NCBI RefSeq assembly: GCF_050563535.1
Contig: NZ_JBNXUO010000003.1
Location: 62,001-126,000 of the forward strand
Length of the DNA: 64,000 nt
Direction: 5' to 3'
DNA from: Falsiroseomonas sp050563535
Lineage (GTDB): Bacteria; Pseudomonadota; Alphaproteobacteria; Acetobacterales; Acetobacteraceae
In this document: piece after piece, positions 17,196-26,190 of the stretch
Numbering within the stretch: position 1 is the stretch's first letter
How the letters are laid out: each line of letters starts with the position of its first letter
Program-made: the position numbers and the translations under genes
Notes under the pieces: model-generated
Database searches by the model: none
What the model was told of the DNA's origin: nothing
Seen by the model: only the letters and a program-made list of their open reading frames with translations

Positions 17196-18500
17196 CGCCT
17201 CTCCCGTGCCTTCCTGCCGACCCTCAAGGAAACCCCCGCCGAGGCGCAGATCGTCTCGCACCGCCTGATGCTGCGCGCGGGGCTCGTCCGGCAGACCTCC
17301 GCCGGCATCTATGCCTGGCTGCCGATGGGCCTGCGGGCGCTGCAGAAGGTCGGCCAGATCGTCCGGGAGGAGCAGGACCGCGCCGGCGCGCAGGAAATCC
17401 TGATGCCGACCATCCAGTCGGCCGAGCTCTGGCGCCAGTCCGGCCGCTACGATGCCTACGGGCCGGAGATGCTGCGCCTGAAGGACCGGCATGAGCGGGA
17501 CATGCTGTTCGGCCCCACCAATGAGGAGATGGTGACCGACATCTTCCGCAGCTACGCGAAAAGCTACCGCGACCTGCCGCGCAACCTGTACCACATCCAG
17601 TGGAAGTTCCGTGACGAGGTGCGCCCCCGCTTCGGCGTGATGCGCGGGCGGGAATTCCTGATGAAGGATGCCTATTCCTTCGACCTGACGAAGGAAGGCG
17701 CCGAACATTCCTACCGGCAGATGTTCCTCGCCTATCTCCGCACCTTCGCTCGGATGGGGCTGAAGGCCATTCCGATGCGCGCCGACACCGGCCCCATCGG
17801 CGGCAACCTCTCCCATGAATTCATCATCCTGGCCGAGACCGGCGAGAGCCAGGTCTTCGTCAGCCGCACCCTGCTGGACATGGACCCGCTGGCCGAGGCG
17901 CCCGACTATGACGGCGACCTGAAGCCGCTGGTGGAGGCCTGGACCTCCCACTACGCCGCGACCGACGAGATGCACGAACCGCTGGCCTGGGAAAAGCTGC
18001 CGGAGGCCGAGCGCGTGTCCGCCCGCGGGATCGAGGTGGGGCACATCTTCTATTTCGGCACCAAGTATTCCGCGCCGATGGGCCTGTCCGTGCAGGGCGC
18101 TGACGGGCAGGCGGTGGTGCCGGAGATGGGCAGCTACGGCATCGGCGTCTCCCGCCTGGTCGGCGCGATCATCGAGGCGAACCACGACGAGGCCGGGATC
18201 AGGTGGCCCGACGCGGTGGCCCCCTTCCGTGCCGCCGTGCTGAACCTGAAGCCTGGCGACGGCGCCTGCGATGCGCTCTGCGACAAAATCTATGCGGCGC
18301 TCGGCGCCGATGCGGTCTATGACGACCGGGCCGATCGCGCCGGCGTGAAGTTCGCGGACGCGGACCTGATGGGGCATCCCTGGCAGGTCATCGTCGGCCC
18401 ACGCGGCGCGGCTGCCAACAAGGTGGAGCTGAAGCGCCGCCAGACCGGGGAACGGCACGAGGTCTCGCCCGAGGACGCACTCGGGAAGATCAGGGGCTGA
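17193..18500 (+). CDS. proS: Prolyl-tRNA synthetase
   Basis: This class II aminoacyl-tRNA synthetase charges tRNA-Pro (435 aa). LPTLKETPAEAQIVSHRLM and the catalytic PTNEEMVTDIF, QWKFRDEVRPRFGVMRGREF and GSYGIGVSRLVGAI (motif 3) are clear. At 435 aa it is the short alphaproteobacterial type that lacks the inserted editing domain, so misacylated Ala-tRNA-Pro would have to be cleared by a free-standing ProX/YbaK protein. The start is TTG 17193, because homology begins immediately there. The C-terminal anticodon-binding domain is complete. Confidence 0.95.
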   Translation: MRLSRAFLPTLKETPAEAQIVSHRLMLRAGLVRQTSAGIYAWLPMGLRALQKVGQIVREEQDRAGAQEILMPTIQSAELWRQSGRYDAYGPEMLRLKDRHERDMLFGPTNEEMVTDIFRSYAKSYRDLPRNLYHIQWKFRDEVRPRFGVMRGREFLMKDAYSFDLTKEGAEHSYRQMFLAYLRTFARMGLKAIPMRADTGPIGGNLSHEFIILAETGESQVFVSRTLLDMDPLAEAPDYDGDLKPLVEAWTSHYAATDEMHEPLAWEKLPEAERVSARGIEVGHIFYFGTKYSAPMGLSVQGADGQAVVPEMGSYGIGVSRLVGAIIEANHDEAGIRWPDAVAPFRAAVLNLKPGDGACDALCDKIYAALGADAVYDDRADRAGVKFADADLMGHPWQVIVGPRGAAANKVELKRRQTGERHEVSPEDALGKIRG

Positions 18501-18501
18501 C

Positions 18502-18675
18502 ATGGGTCACATGGTTCTGGCGATGGTGGTTGTCGTGCTGCTGCTGGCCGGCGCGACGGGGCTGGAGGCGCTCGGCCTTGGCCAGTCGCTCTGGCTGACG
18601 GCGGTGGTGGGCGGGCTCGGCGGGCTCGGCGGCGGCGTCGTGCTCGAGCTGCTGAGCGAGGCTGCGAAGGGATAG
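18502..18675 (+). CDS. Small 57-aa membrane protein between proS and lolC
   Basis: ATG 18502 starts one base after the proS stop and the frame runs to TAG 18673-18675, two bases before the lolC start. The product has two hydrophobic segments: residues 4-20 (Val/Leu-rich) and 31-51, a glycine-rich helix ending in GGGVVLELL. It looks like a small two-helix inner-membrane protein. I do not recognise a family. The tight spacing on both sides supports translation. Confidence 0.6.
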   Translation: MGHMVLAMVVVVLLLAGATGLEALGLGQSLWLTAVVGGLGGLGGGVVLELLSEAAKG

Positions 18676-18677
18676 CG

Positions 18678-19928
18678 ATGTTCGACGCCTTCGAGCGGGC
18701 CGTCGCCTTCCGCTACCTGCGCGCGCGCAAGGGGGAACGCTTCGTCTCGGTCATCGCGATCTTCTCCCTCGTCGGCATCGCGCTCGGCGTGGCGACTCTG
18801 ATCATCGTGATGAGCGTGATGAACGGCTTCCGGCAGGAACTGCTGGGCCGCATCCTCGGCCTCAACGGCCATCTCGGCGTCTACGGGATCGAGCGCAACA
18901 TCACCGACTACGACGCCGTGGCAGGGCGCATCCGCGGCCTGCCCGGCGTGGTCAGCGCGACGCCGATCGTCGAAGGCCAGGTGCTGCTGACGAGCGAGCA
19001 GGGCGGCGCCTCGGGCGGGCTCGCGCGCGGGGTGAGGCCGGAGGATTTCCGCGCCCGCGGCCTGGTTGCGCAGAACATCCGCGCCGGCTCGCTCGACCGC
19101 TTCGCGGGAGAGGATGCGATCGTCATCGGCACCCGCCTTGCGCAGCGGTTGCGCATCACGGTGGGGGACCGCATCACGCTCGTCTCCCCGCAGGGGCGCA
19201 CGACGGTGTTCGGCACGGTGCCGCGAGTGCGGGCCTACAACGTCGTGGCGCTGTTCGAAGTGGGGATGCACGAATACGACAGCAGCTTCGTCTTCCTGCC
19301 GATGCCCGCCGCGCAGGTCTTTTTCCAGACCGGCGACGCCGCGACGCAGGTGGAGGTCTTCGTCCAGGACCCGACCGAGGTGCGCCGCGTCTCCAACGCG
19401 ATCCGCGGCGCGATGGGCGAGACTCCGGTGCGCATCCTGGACTGGCAGGACGCCAATTCCAGCTTCTTCGCCGCCGTCCAGGTGGAGCGGAACGTGATGT
19501 TCCTGATCCTGACGCTCATCATCCTGGTGGCCGCCTTCAACATCGTCTCCTCCCTTATCATGCTGGTGAAGGACAAGGGGCGGGACATCGCGGTGCTGCG
19601 GACCATGGGCGCGACGCGCGGCGCGATCCTGCGCATCTTCCTCCTCTGCGGCGCCTCCGTGGGGGTTGCGGGGACGCTGATCGGCTTCGGGATCGGCATC
19701 GTCTTCTGCTGGAACATCGAATCCATCCGGCAGCTGATCCAGGCGCTGTCGGGCACGCAGCTCTTCAGCCCGGAAGTCTACTTCCTGTCGCGCCTGCCCG
19801 CCGTGGTGGACCCGAAGGAAGTGGCGCAGGTGGTGGGAATGGGCCTCGGCCTGTCGCTGCTGGCCACGATCTACCCGAGCTGGCGCGCCGCGCGGACCGA
19901 CCCGGTGGAGGCGCTCCGCAATGAGTGA
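18678..19928 (+). CDS. lolC: Lipoprotein-releasing ABC transporter permease LolC/LolE type
   Basis: This inner-membrane permease (416 aa) of the LolCDE machinery extracts outer-membrane lipoproteins and hands them to LolA. It has the FtsX/MacB layout: an N-terminal helix (IFSLVGIALGVATLIIVMSVMNGF), a periplasmic domain of about 220 residues, then three C-terminal helices including NIVSSLIMLVKDKGRDIAVLRTMGA. It ends in YPSWRAARTDPVEALRNE. It overlaps lolD by 8 bases. A single permease gene here implies a LolF-like homodimer or a second copy elsewhere. Confidence 0.94.
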   Translation: MFDAFERAVAFRYLRARKGERFVSVIAIFSLVGIALGVATLIIVMSVMNGFRQELLGRILGLNGHLGVYGIERNITDYDAVAGRIRGLPGVVSATPIVEGQVLLTSEQGGASGGLARGVRPEDFRARGLVAQNIRAGSLDRFAGEDAIVIGTRLAQRLRITVGDRITLVSPQGRTTVFGTVPRVRAYNVVALFEVGMHEYDSSFVFLPMPAAQVFFQTGDAATQVEVFVQDPTEVRRVSNAIRGAMGETPVRILDWQDANSSFFAAVQVERNVMFLILTLIILVAAFNIVSSLIMLVKDKGRDIAVLRTMGATRGAILRIFLLCGASVGVAGTLIGFGIGIVFCWNIESIRQLIQALSGTQLFSPEVYFLSRLPAVVDPKEVAQVVGMGLGLSLLATIYPSWRAARTDPVEALRNE

Positions 19929-20604
19929 CGCGCCGCCCCTCGAACTCCGCGGGGTGGAGCGCCGGTTCCGCACGGAAGCCGGCGAGCTGCCCATCCTGCG
20001 CGGCGCGGCGCTGACGCTGCGGGCGGGCGAGATCGTGGCCCTCGTCGCACCGTCCGGCACCGGCAAGTCCACGCTGCTGCACCTGGCGGGCCTGCTGGAG
20101 CGGCCGGATGCCGGCGAGGTCTTCGTGGAGGGCCGCGCCGCCGGCACGCTGAACGACGACCAGCGCACCGCGATCCGCCGCGGCACCATCGGCTTCGTCT
20201 ACCAGTTCCACCACCTGCTGCCGGAATTCACCGCGCTCGAGAACATCGCGCTGCCGCAGATGGCGGCCGGCATCGCGCGGGCGGAGGCCGATGCGCGGGG
20301 GATGGAGCTGCTTCGCGCCTTCGGCCTCGGGGGGCGGGAGGGGCACCGCCCCGGCAAGCTCTCGGGCGGCGAACAGCAGCGCGTCGCGATCGCGCGCGCG
20401 CTGGCCAACCGCCCGCGGGTGCTGCTGGCGGATGAGCCGACCGGGAACCTCGATGTCGCGACCTCGGACCGGGTCTTCCAGGAATTGCTGGACGCCGTGC
20501 GCGGGCATGGGCTTGCCGCGCTGATCGCCACCCACAATCCGGAGCTTGCGGCGCGGATGGACCGTATCGTCACGCTGCGGGACGGGATGGTGGTACCGGG
20601 ATAG
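19921..20604 (+). CDS. lolD: Lipoprotein-releasing ABC transporter ATPase LolD
   Basis: This cytoplasmic ATPase (227 aa) powers LolC. It has Walker A APSGTGKST near residue 44, the Q-loop region VYQFHHLLPEFTALEN, signature LSGGEQQRVAIARAL, Walker B VLLADEPTGNLD and the switch histidine in IATHN. VYQFHHLLPEF is typical of LolD rather than other MacB-type ATPases. It ends in GMVVPG, just before a GC-rich hairpin. Confidence 0.95.
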   Translation: MSDAPPLELRGVERRFRTEAGELPILRGAALTLRAGEIVALVAPSGTGKSTLLHLAGLLERPDAGEVFVEGRAAGTLNDDQRTAIRRGTIGFVYQFHHLLPEFTALENIALPQMAAGIARAEADARGMELLRAFGLGGREGHRPGKLSGGEQQRVAIARALANRPRVLLADEPTGNLDVATSDRVFQELLDAVRGHGLAALIATHNPELAARMDRIVTLRDGMVVPG

Positions 20605-20607
20605 GCG

Positions 20608-20646
20608 GCGGGGGCGTCGCCGGAAGCACCGGCGTGCCGCCCCCGC
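20608..20646 (+). terminator. GC-rich hairpin after lolD
   Basis: GCGGGGGC (20608-20615) pairs with GCCCCCGC (20639-20646), enclosing an inner CGCCGG/CCGGCG stem with loop AAGCA. There is no U-tract. It sits between lolD and dnaE and may limit readthrough. Confidence 0.35.
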
Positions 20647-20695
20647 AGCAGCATCCTTCCCCGATCGGGTGCCGCCCATGGTAGACTGGTCGGAC

Positions 20696-23600
20696 ATGAC
20701 CGCGCCCTCCTTCATCCATCTCCACGCCCATTCCGCCTATTCGCTGTCGGAAGGCGCGATCAAGGCCGACAAGCTCGTCGCGCTCGCCGCCAAGGACGGG
20801 ATGCCGGCGGTGGCGCTGACCGACACGGCGAACCTGTTCGGCGCCCTGGAATTCAGCCAGGCGGCGACGGGGAAGGGGGTGCAGCCGATCATCGGCTGCC
20901 AGTACTGGCTTGGCCGCGCCGCGACGGAGGAGCCGGGCCGCGGCCCGGAGCACCAGCGCAACCGACCCGACCCGGTGGTGGCGCTGGCGAAGAATGCGAC
21001 CGGGCTCGACAACCTCCAGCGCCTGTCCTCCGCGGGCTTCCTCGGCAGCGATCCCTCCGGCCAGCCCTGCATCTCGGTCGAGACGCTGGCGGCGCATTCC
21101 TCCGGCCTCATCCTGTTGACGGGCGGCACGCTCGGGCCGCTCGGGCGGATGCTGGCGGAAGGGCGGCGCGACGCCGCGGCGCGGCTGCTGGCGCAGCTGC
21201 GGGAGGCATTCGGCCCCGACGACCTGGTGGTGGAGCTGCACCGCCACGGCCTGCCCGTGGAACGCGCGATCGAACCCGCGCTGCTCGCCCTCGCGGACGG
21301 GGCCGGGCTGCCCATCGTCGCCGCCAACGATGTCTATTTCGCCGAGGCCTCGATGCATGCGGCGCATGACGCGCTGCTCTGCATCGCGGAAGGCCGGGTG
21401 ATCGCCGAGCCCGACCGCCGGCGCGTGACGGCGGAACACTGGTTCAAGCCCGCCCGGGTGATGCGGGAGCTGTTCGCCGACCTTCCGGATGCGTGCGACA
21501 ACACGCTCGCCGTCGCGCGCCGCTGCGCGGTGATGGCGGAAGGCCGCAAGCCGGAACTGCCGATCTGCCCCAAGGTCACGCCCGGCATGACCGAGGCGGA
21601 GACGGTGGCGGACATGGCGCGCTCCGGCCTCGAATCCCGGCTCGACGCGCAGGGCACGCCGGCGGCGGAGCGGGCCAAGTACCGGGAACGCCTCGCCTAT
21701 GAGCTTTCGGTCATCGAGAAGATGGGCTTCTCGGGCTACTTCCTGATCGTCGCGGACTTCATCCAGTGGGCGAAGGCGCACGACATCCCCGTCGGGCCCG
21801 GCCGCGGGTCGGGCGCGGGGTCGGTGGCGGCCTGGGCGCTGCTGATCACCGACCTCGACCCGATGCGCTTCGGCCTGCTGTTCGAGCGGTTCCTGAACCC
21901 CGAACGCGTGTCCATGCCGGACTTCGACATCGACTTCTGCCAGGACCGGCGCGACGAGGTGATCCGCTACGTGGTGGGCGAATACGGCGCCGATCGCGTG
22001 GCGCAGATCATCACCTTCGGCAAGCTCCAGGCCAAGGCGGCGGTGCGCGACGTGGGGCGCGTGATGGGCCTGCCCTACGGCCAGGTGGACCGCATTGCCA
22101 GCCTCATCCCCTTCAACCCCGCCAAGCCTGTGACGCTCGCCCAGGCGATCGAGGGCGAACCGAAGCTGCAGGAGATGCGCGACAACGACGAGCAGGTGAG
22201 CCGCCTGCTGGAAGTGGCGCAGCAGATCGAGGGGCTGTACCGCAACGCCTCCACCCATGCCGCGGGCGTGGTCATCGGGCGCAAGCCGCTGCTGGACATC
22301 GTGCCGCTCTACCGCGACCCGCGCAGCGACATGCTCATCACCCAGTATTCGATGAAGTATGTCGAGCAGGCGTCGCTGGTGAAGTTCGACTTCCTCGGCC
22401 TCAAGACGCTGACGGTGCTGCAGCGCGCGGTGCAGCTGCTGGCCAGCCAGGGGGTGGCGATCGACCTGGCGAAGATCCCGCTCGACGATGCGAAGACCTA
22501 CCAGATGCTGGCGAGGGGCGATGCGGCCGGGGTGTTTCAGTTCGAAGGCCAGGGGATGCGCGACTGCCTGCGCATGATGCGCCCCGACCGGCTGGAGGAC
22601 CTGATCGCCGCCGTCTCGCTCTACCGCCCCGGCCCGATGGCCAACATCCCCGCCTATTGCCAGCGCAAGCACGGCGAGCCGTGGGAGCCGCCGCACCCCG
22701 CCATCATGCACATCGTGGGCGAGACCTACGGCATCCTGGTCTACCAGGAGCAGGTGATGCAGATCGCGCAGGAACTGGCGGGCTACAGCCTGGGCGGCGC
22801 GGACCTGCTGCGGCGCGCCATGGGCAAGAAGATCCGCTCCGAGATGGAGGCGCAGCGGAAGATCTTCGTCGAGGGCGCCGTGAAGAACGGCGTGCCGGAG
22901 GCGAAGGCCGGCGAGATCTTCGACCTGATGGAGAAGTTCGCCGAATACGGCTTCAACAAGTCCCACGCCGCCGCCTATGCGCTGGTCAGCTACCAGACGG
23001 CCTACCTCAAGGCGAACCACCCCGTCGCCTTCCTCGCCGCCTCCATGTCGCTCGACCTCGGCAACACCGACAAGCTGGCGGGGCACATGCAGGAGGCCTC
23101 GCGCCTCGGCATCGCGGTGCTGCCGCCGGACGTGAACCGCTCCGGCGCGGAATTCGTGCTGGAGACGCGCGACGACGGCAGCATCGCCATCCGCTTCGCG
23201 CTCGCCGCCGTGAAGCGCGTGGGCCTCGGCGCGATGAAGGACCTGGTCGCGGCGCGCGACGCGGCTGGACCCTTCCGGTCGCTCTCGGACATGGCGGGCC
23301 GCGTCGACCCGAAGCTGCTGAACAAGATGGCGCTGGAGAACCTGGCCAAGGCCGGCGCCTTCGACAGCCTGGAAGGCAACCGCGCGCGGATGCTGGCCGG
23401 GGTCGAGGCCGTGCTGCGCGCGGCGCAGGAAGCCGCCGAGCGCCGCGCGAGCCCGACGCGGGACATGTTCGGCGCCGAGACCGCGCCCCCCCCGCTGCGC
23501 CTGCCCGAGGCGCAGGACTGGCCGATGCTGGAGAAGCTGTCCTACGAGGCGGAAGCGGTGGGTTTTCACCTTTCGGCCCACCCGCTCGACACCTACCGCA

Positions 23601-24148
23601 AGGCTCTCCAGAAGCTCGGCGTCGTCTCCTCGGCGCAGATGGCGGACAAGGCACGGGCGGGGGCGGCGCGGATGAAGCTGGCCGGCACCGTGGTCGCCGT
23701 GAAGTCCGGCCGCACCAAGACCGGCAACAGGATGGCCTGGGTCCGCTTCTCCGACGCGCAGGGCAGCTTCGAGATCACCTTCTTCAGCGAGACGCTGGTC
23801 CGCGCCGGTGACCAGCTGACCGAAGGCGCGGCCCTGGTCGTCACCACCGAGGTCCGGCTGGACGGCGACACCGTCCGCCTGACCGCGCAGGATGTGGAGC
23901 CGCTGGACAAGGCGGCGGCGAACCTGGCGGGCGGCGTCAAGCTGTGGCTCGAGCGGACCGACGCCATCGGCCACATCCGCGAGGTGCTGCTGCGGGAGGG
24001 CAAGGGCCGCAGCAAGGTCGTCGTCGTCCCCGTCACCGGCCCGGGGCAGGAGGTGGAGATCGCGCTGCCCGGCGGCTTCAACGTCTCGCCCCGGCTGATG
24101 CAGGCCATGAAGGTGCTGCCCGGCGTCGCCGAGGTGCAGGAGTTGTGA
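20696..24148 (+). CDS. dnaE: DNA polymerase III subunit alpha
   Basis: This is the replicative polymerase catalytic subunit (1150 aa, normal). The N-terminal PHP domain starts at FIHLHAHSAYSLSEGAIK. The palm carries PDFDIDFCQDRRDEVI with the catalytic aspartates, GPGRGSGAGSVAAWAL lies upstream, and the finger region includes FGKLQAKAAVRDVGRV and ANIPAYCQRKHG. A C-terminal OB-fold and tail follow (residues about 990-1150). ATG 20696 fits the family start; ATG 20678 is in frame and would add six residues. Neither has a clear ribosome site. Confidence 0.96.
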   Translation: MTAPSFIHLHAHSAYSLSEGAIKADKLVALAAKDGMPAVALTDTANLFGALEFSQAATGKGVQPIIGCQYWLGRAATEEPGRGPEHQRNRPDPVVALAKNATGLDNLQRLSSAGFLGSDPSGQPCISVETLAAHSSGLILLTGGTLGPLGRMLAEGRRDAAARLLAQLREAFGPDDLVVELHRHGLPVERAIEPALLALADGAGLPIVAANDVYFAEASMHAAHDALLCIAEGRVIAEPDRRRVTAEHWFKPARVMRELFADLPDACDNTLAVARRCAVMAEGRKPELPICPKVTPGMTEAETVADMARSGLESRLDAQGTPAAERAKYRERLAYELSVIEKMGFSGYFLIVADFIQWAKAHDIPVGPGRGSGAGSVAAWALLITDLDPMRFGLLFERFLNPERVSMPDFDIDFCQDRRDEVIRYVVGEYGADRVAQIITFGKLQAKAAVRDVGRVMGLPYGQVDRIASLIPFNPAKPVTLAQAIEGEPKLQEMRDNDEQVSRLLEVAQQIEGLYRNASTHAAGVVIGRKPLLDIVPLYRDPRSDMLITQYSMKYVEQASLVKFDFLGLKTLTVLQRAVQLLASQGVAIDLAKIPLDDAKTYQMLARGDAAGVFQFEGQGMRDCLRMMRPDRLEDLIAAVSLYRPGPMANIPAYCQRKHGEPWEPPHPAIMHIVGETYGILVYQEQVMQIAQELAGYSLGGADLLRRAMGKKIRSEMEAQRKIFVEGAVKNGVPEAKAGEIFDLMEKFAEYGFNKSHAAAYALVSYQTAYLKANHPVAFLAASMSLDLGNTDKLAGHMQEASRLGIAVLPPDVNRSGAEFVLETRDDGSIAIRFALAAVKRVGLGAMKDLVAARDAAGPFRSLSDMAGRVDPKLLNKMALENLAKAGAFDSLEGNRARMLAGVEAVLRAAQEAAERRASPTRDMFGAETAPPPLRLPEAQDWPMLEKLSYEAEAVGFHLSAHPLDTYRKALQKLGVVSSAQMADKARAGAARMKLAGTVVAVKSGRTKTGNRMAWVRFSDAQGSFEITFFSETLVRAGDQLTEGAALVVTTEVRLDGDTVRLTAQDVEPLDKAAANLAGGVKLWLERTDAIGHIREVLLREGKGRSKVVVVPVTGPGQEVEIALPGGFNVSPRLMQAMKVLPGVAEVQEL

Positions 24149-24179
24149 TGCCGCCGGCCGCGGCGCTAGGAAGGCGGGC

Positions 24180-24920
24180 GTGACGCACCCCTTCCTCGAC
24201 CTCTCGCCGGACCGCGCGGACGCGCTGCTCGATGCCGCGCTGGAACGCCGCCACGCCATCCGGCTGCGGGAAGCCGCGGCGCCCATCCTGGCGGGGCTGG
24301 AGCCGGGGGCGCGGCTGCTTGGCGAACACCTGGTCGAGGAGGTCGCGCGGCTGTCCGCGCGGGTCGATGCGCTGGCCCAGGCGCAGGCCGCCGCCGCGCT
24401 GTCGCGCGAGGAGCGGCTGCGGATCGACCCCCTCCGCACCATCCCCGCCGCCCGCCTGGCCGCCGCGGCAGGCGGGGTCGCCCCGCCGGAAGCCGGGCCT
24501 GCGGCGGTGGAGGCCGGGGATGACGCCTTCCTCGGTTTCGGCTGGTTCGCGGCGGAGCGGACGGAAGGCGGCTCGCTCCGCTGGTCGGGCGGTGCGCGCT
24601 GCGCCACGCTGCTGCTGCCGGCGCTGGGGGGCGGCGACGTCGTGCTGACGCTTGCGCTGCGTTCCCCCTTCGGCGTCCCGCTCGACCTCTCGGGCCAGGA
24701 CTGGTTCCTCGATGGCGTGCCGCTGTCCTTCGCGACGGTCGGGAACGACGGCACGACCGGCATCTTCGAGGCGCGCGCGACGCTGCCTCCCATGCCCGCC
24801 GGCGCGCGCGTGACGCTGCTGCTGCACGGCGCGCAGCACGAGGACCCGGCGACCGGGCCGCGCCGCGACACCCGCCGGCTCGGCCTCGGCCTCGCCTGGG
24901 CGCGCATCGAGCGGGCGTGA
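24180..24920 (+). CDS. Unknown protein, helical N-terminus and beta-rich C-terminal domain
   Basis: A 246-aa protein with no family I recognise. Residues 1-100 are mostly helical and charged, with a heptad-like segment around 45-75. Residues 115-246 alternate short hydrophobic strands (GFGWFAAERTEG, SLRWSGG, ATLLLPALGGGDVVLTLAL, ARVTLLLHG), suggesting a beta-sandwich or carbohydrate-binding-like module. There is no signal peptide. It starts at GTG 24180 and its stop overlaps the GTG of the next gene (GTGA), so it is cotranslated with the KPHP protein. This context suggests a glycan-related role; that is inference only. Confidence 0.7.
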   Translation: MTHPFLDLSPDRADALLDAALERRHAIRLREAAAPILAGLEPGARLLGEHLVEEVARLSARVDALAQAQAAAALSREERLRIDPLRTIPAARLAAAAGGVAPPEAGPAAVEAGDDAFLGFGWFAAERTEGGSLRWSGGARCATLLLPALGGGDVVLTLALRSPFGVPLDLSGQDWFLDGVPLSFATVGNDGTTGIFEARATLPPMPAGARVTLLLHGAQHEDPATGPRRDTRRLGLGLAWARIERA

Positions 24921-26038
24921 CGCGCATCCTCCTCACCGGCGACGTGCTGCGGCCGCAGGACGATGCCTTCCGCCCGGCGCAGGACGGCAACATTCTCTGG
25001 CTGCACCGGCTGCTGCGCCGGCCCGTCTCGGCCGCGACCGGGCTCGACGTCGTCCCGCTCACCTGGGGCGGCGGCTTCGACACGCGGCTGTTCTACGAAC
25101 TCGCCGGGGTCGCGCCGGATATCGAGGGCTGGGCGGCGCTGTTCGACGCGCCGGACCTGCCGCGGGACGCGGCGGCGCTGCTGGCCGCGTCCTTCGACGG
25201 CGCGGCGGCGGTGATCGGGTTCGAACTGGCGGGGCTGCAGAAGCGGCTGCTGACGCGGCTCGGCATCCCGTGGATCGACCTCAACATCCACCCCGTCCGC
25301 TTCGGGCCGGACGTGCTGTTCGCCGTGCAGACGGACCACCCGGAGGTGCTGGACGCGCTGCGCCGCCACCACGCCGAGGACCACCTGTTCGAGCCATGGG
25401 CCGACCTGATGGCGGCGACCGCCATCAAGATGCCACCCACGCGCCCGGTCACGGAACGCTGCCTGGTGATCGGCCAGACGCGGGTGGACCGCGCGCTGAT
25501 CGCCGATGGCCGGCTGGTGGACCTGCGGGATTTCGCCCGCCCGCTGCATGCCGCGATCGGGCGGGACGGGCCGGTGCTGTTCAAGCCGCATCCCTACAAC
25601 CCGGACGGCTTCGGCCTGCACGACATTGGCCTGCCGCTGCGCCGCATCCGCGAAGCGGCGGAGAATGTCTACATCCTCCTCGCCCAGGACAGCGTGCAGC
25701 GGGTGGTGGGTGTCTCCTCCTCGGTGGTGGCGGAGGCGCGGTTCTTCGGGAAGGAGGGCCTGTTCCTCGGCACGCCCCCCTTCCAGGTCGCGCCGACCCG
25801 CGACGCGCTGGCGCCGGGGATGCATGCCAGCGTGGTCGATGCCTGGCTGTCCGCCGATTTCTGGCGCGACCTGCTGGCGCCGCTGGTGGCGGTGACGCCA
25901 CGGGACGGGCGGCGCGTCGCGCTCGGCCCCGACGCGCTGCGCAATTCGCTGCGGCAGTACTGGGGACGGGACGAGATCGCTTTCCAGCTACCCTTCGACC
26001 TCGCGCAGCGCCGCGCGGCGGAGCGGGACGGCGCCTGA
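24917..26038 (+). CDS. Capsule polysaccharide glycosyltransferase-like protein (KPHP motif)
   Basis: A 373-aa cytoplasmic protein with a GT-B-like pattern in the second half: ERCLVIGQTRVDRALI around residue 175, FKPHPYNPDGFG around 222, and SSVVAEARFFGKEGLFLGTPPF around 275. This order (QT-D, KPHP, S-S followed by a small-molecule-site loop) resembles the KpsC/KpsS and LipA/LipB capsule enzymes, which build the Kdo linker. Overall similarity is weak and the exact reaction cannot be assigned. It begins at GTG 24917, coupled to the unknown 246-aa gene, and has no capsule export genes nearby. Confidence 0.55.
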   Translation: MTRILLTGDVLRPQDDAFRPAQDGNILWLHRLLRRPVSAATGLDVVPLTWGGGFDTRLFYELAGVAPDIEGWAALFDAPDLPRDAAALLAASFDGAAAVIGFELAGLQKRLLTRLGIPWIDLNIHPVRFGPDVLFAVQTDHPEVLDALRRHHAEDHLFEPWADLMAATAIKMPPTRPVTERCLVIGQTRVDRALIADGRLVDLRDFARPLHAAIGRDGPVLFKPHPYNPDGFGLHDIGLPLRRIREAAENVYILLAQDSVQRVVGVSSSVVAEARFFGKEGLFLGTPPFQVAPTRDALAPGMHASVVDAWLSADFWRDLLAPLVAVTPRDGRRVALGPDALRNSLRQYWGRDEIAFQLPFDLAQRRAAERDGA

Positions 26039-26190
26039 GGGACCGGGCGCAGCACCCGGCGCAAGGTTCTTTCCGATACCGTCATATACGCGACCTTAAG
26101 GCCATCCGGGCACAAGCGGTGCCGGCCGTGGCACCGGCCGCCACTTCGGCGGTTGGTGCGCGCGGCGCGCCCTGAGCCGGAGACGCCCGA

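Noticed and set aside
20570..25825. A stop-free minus-strand frame of 1751 codons opposite dnaE and the next two genes
   Set aside because: High-GC codon bias gives long stop-free antisense frames. The translation is rich in Arg, His, Gln and Asp with no domain, and the plus-strand genes are certain.
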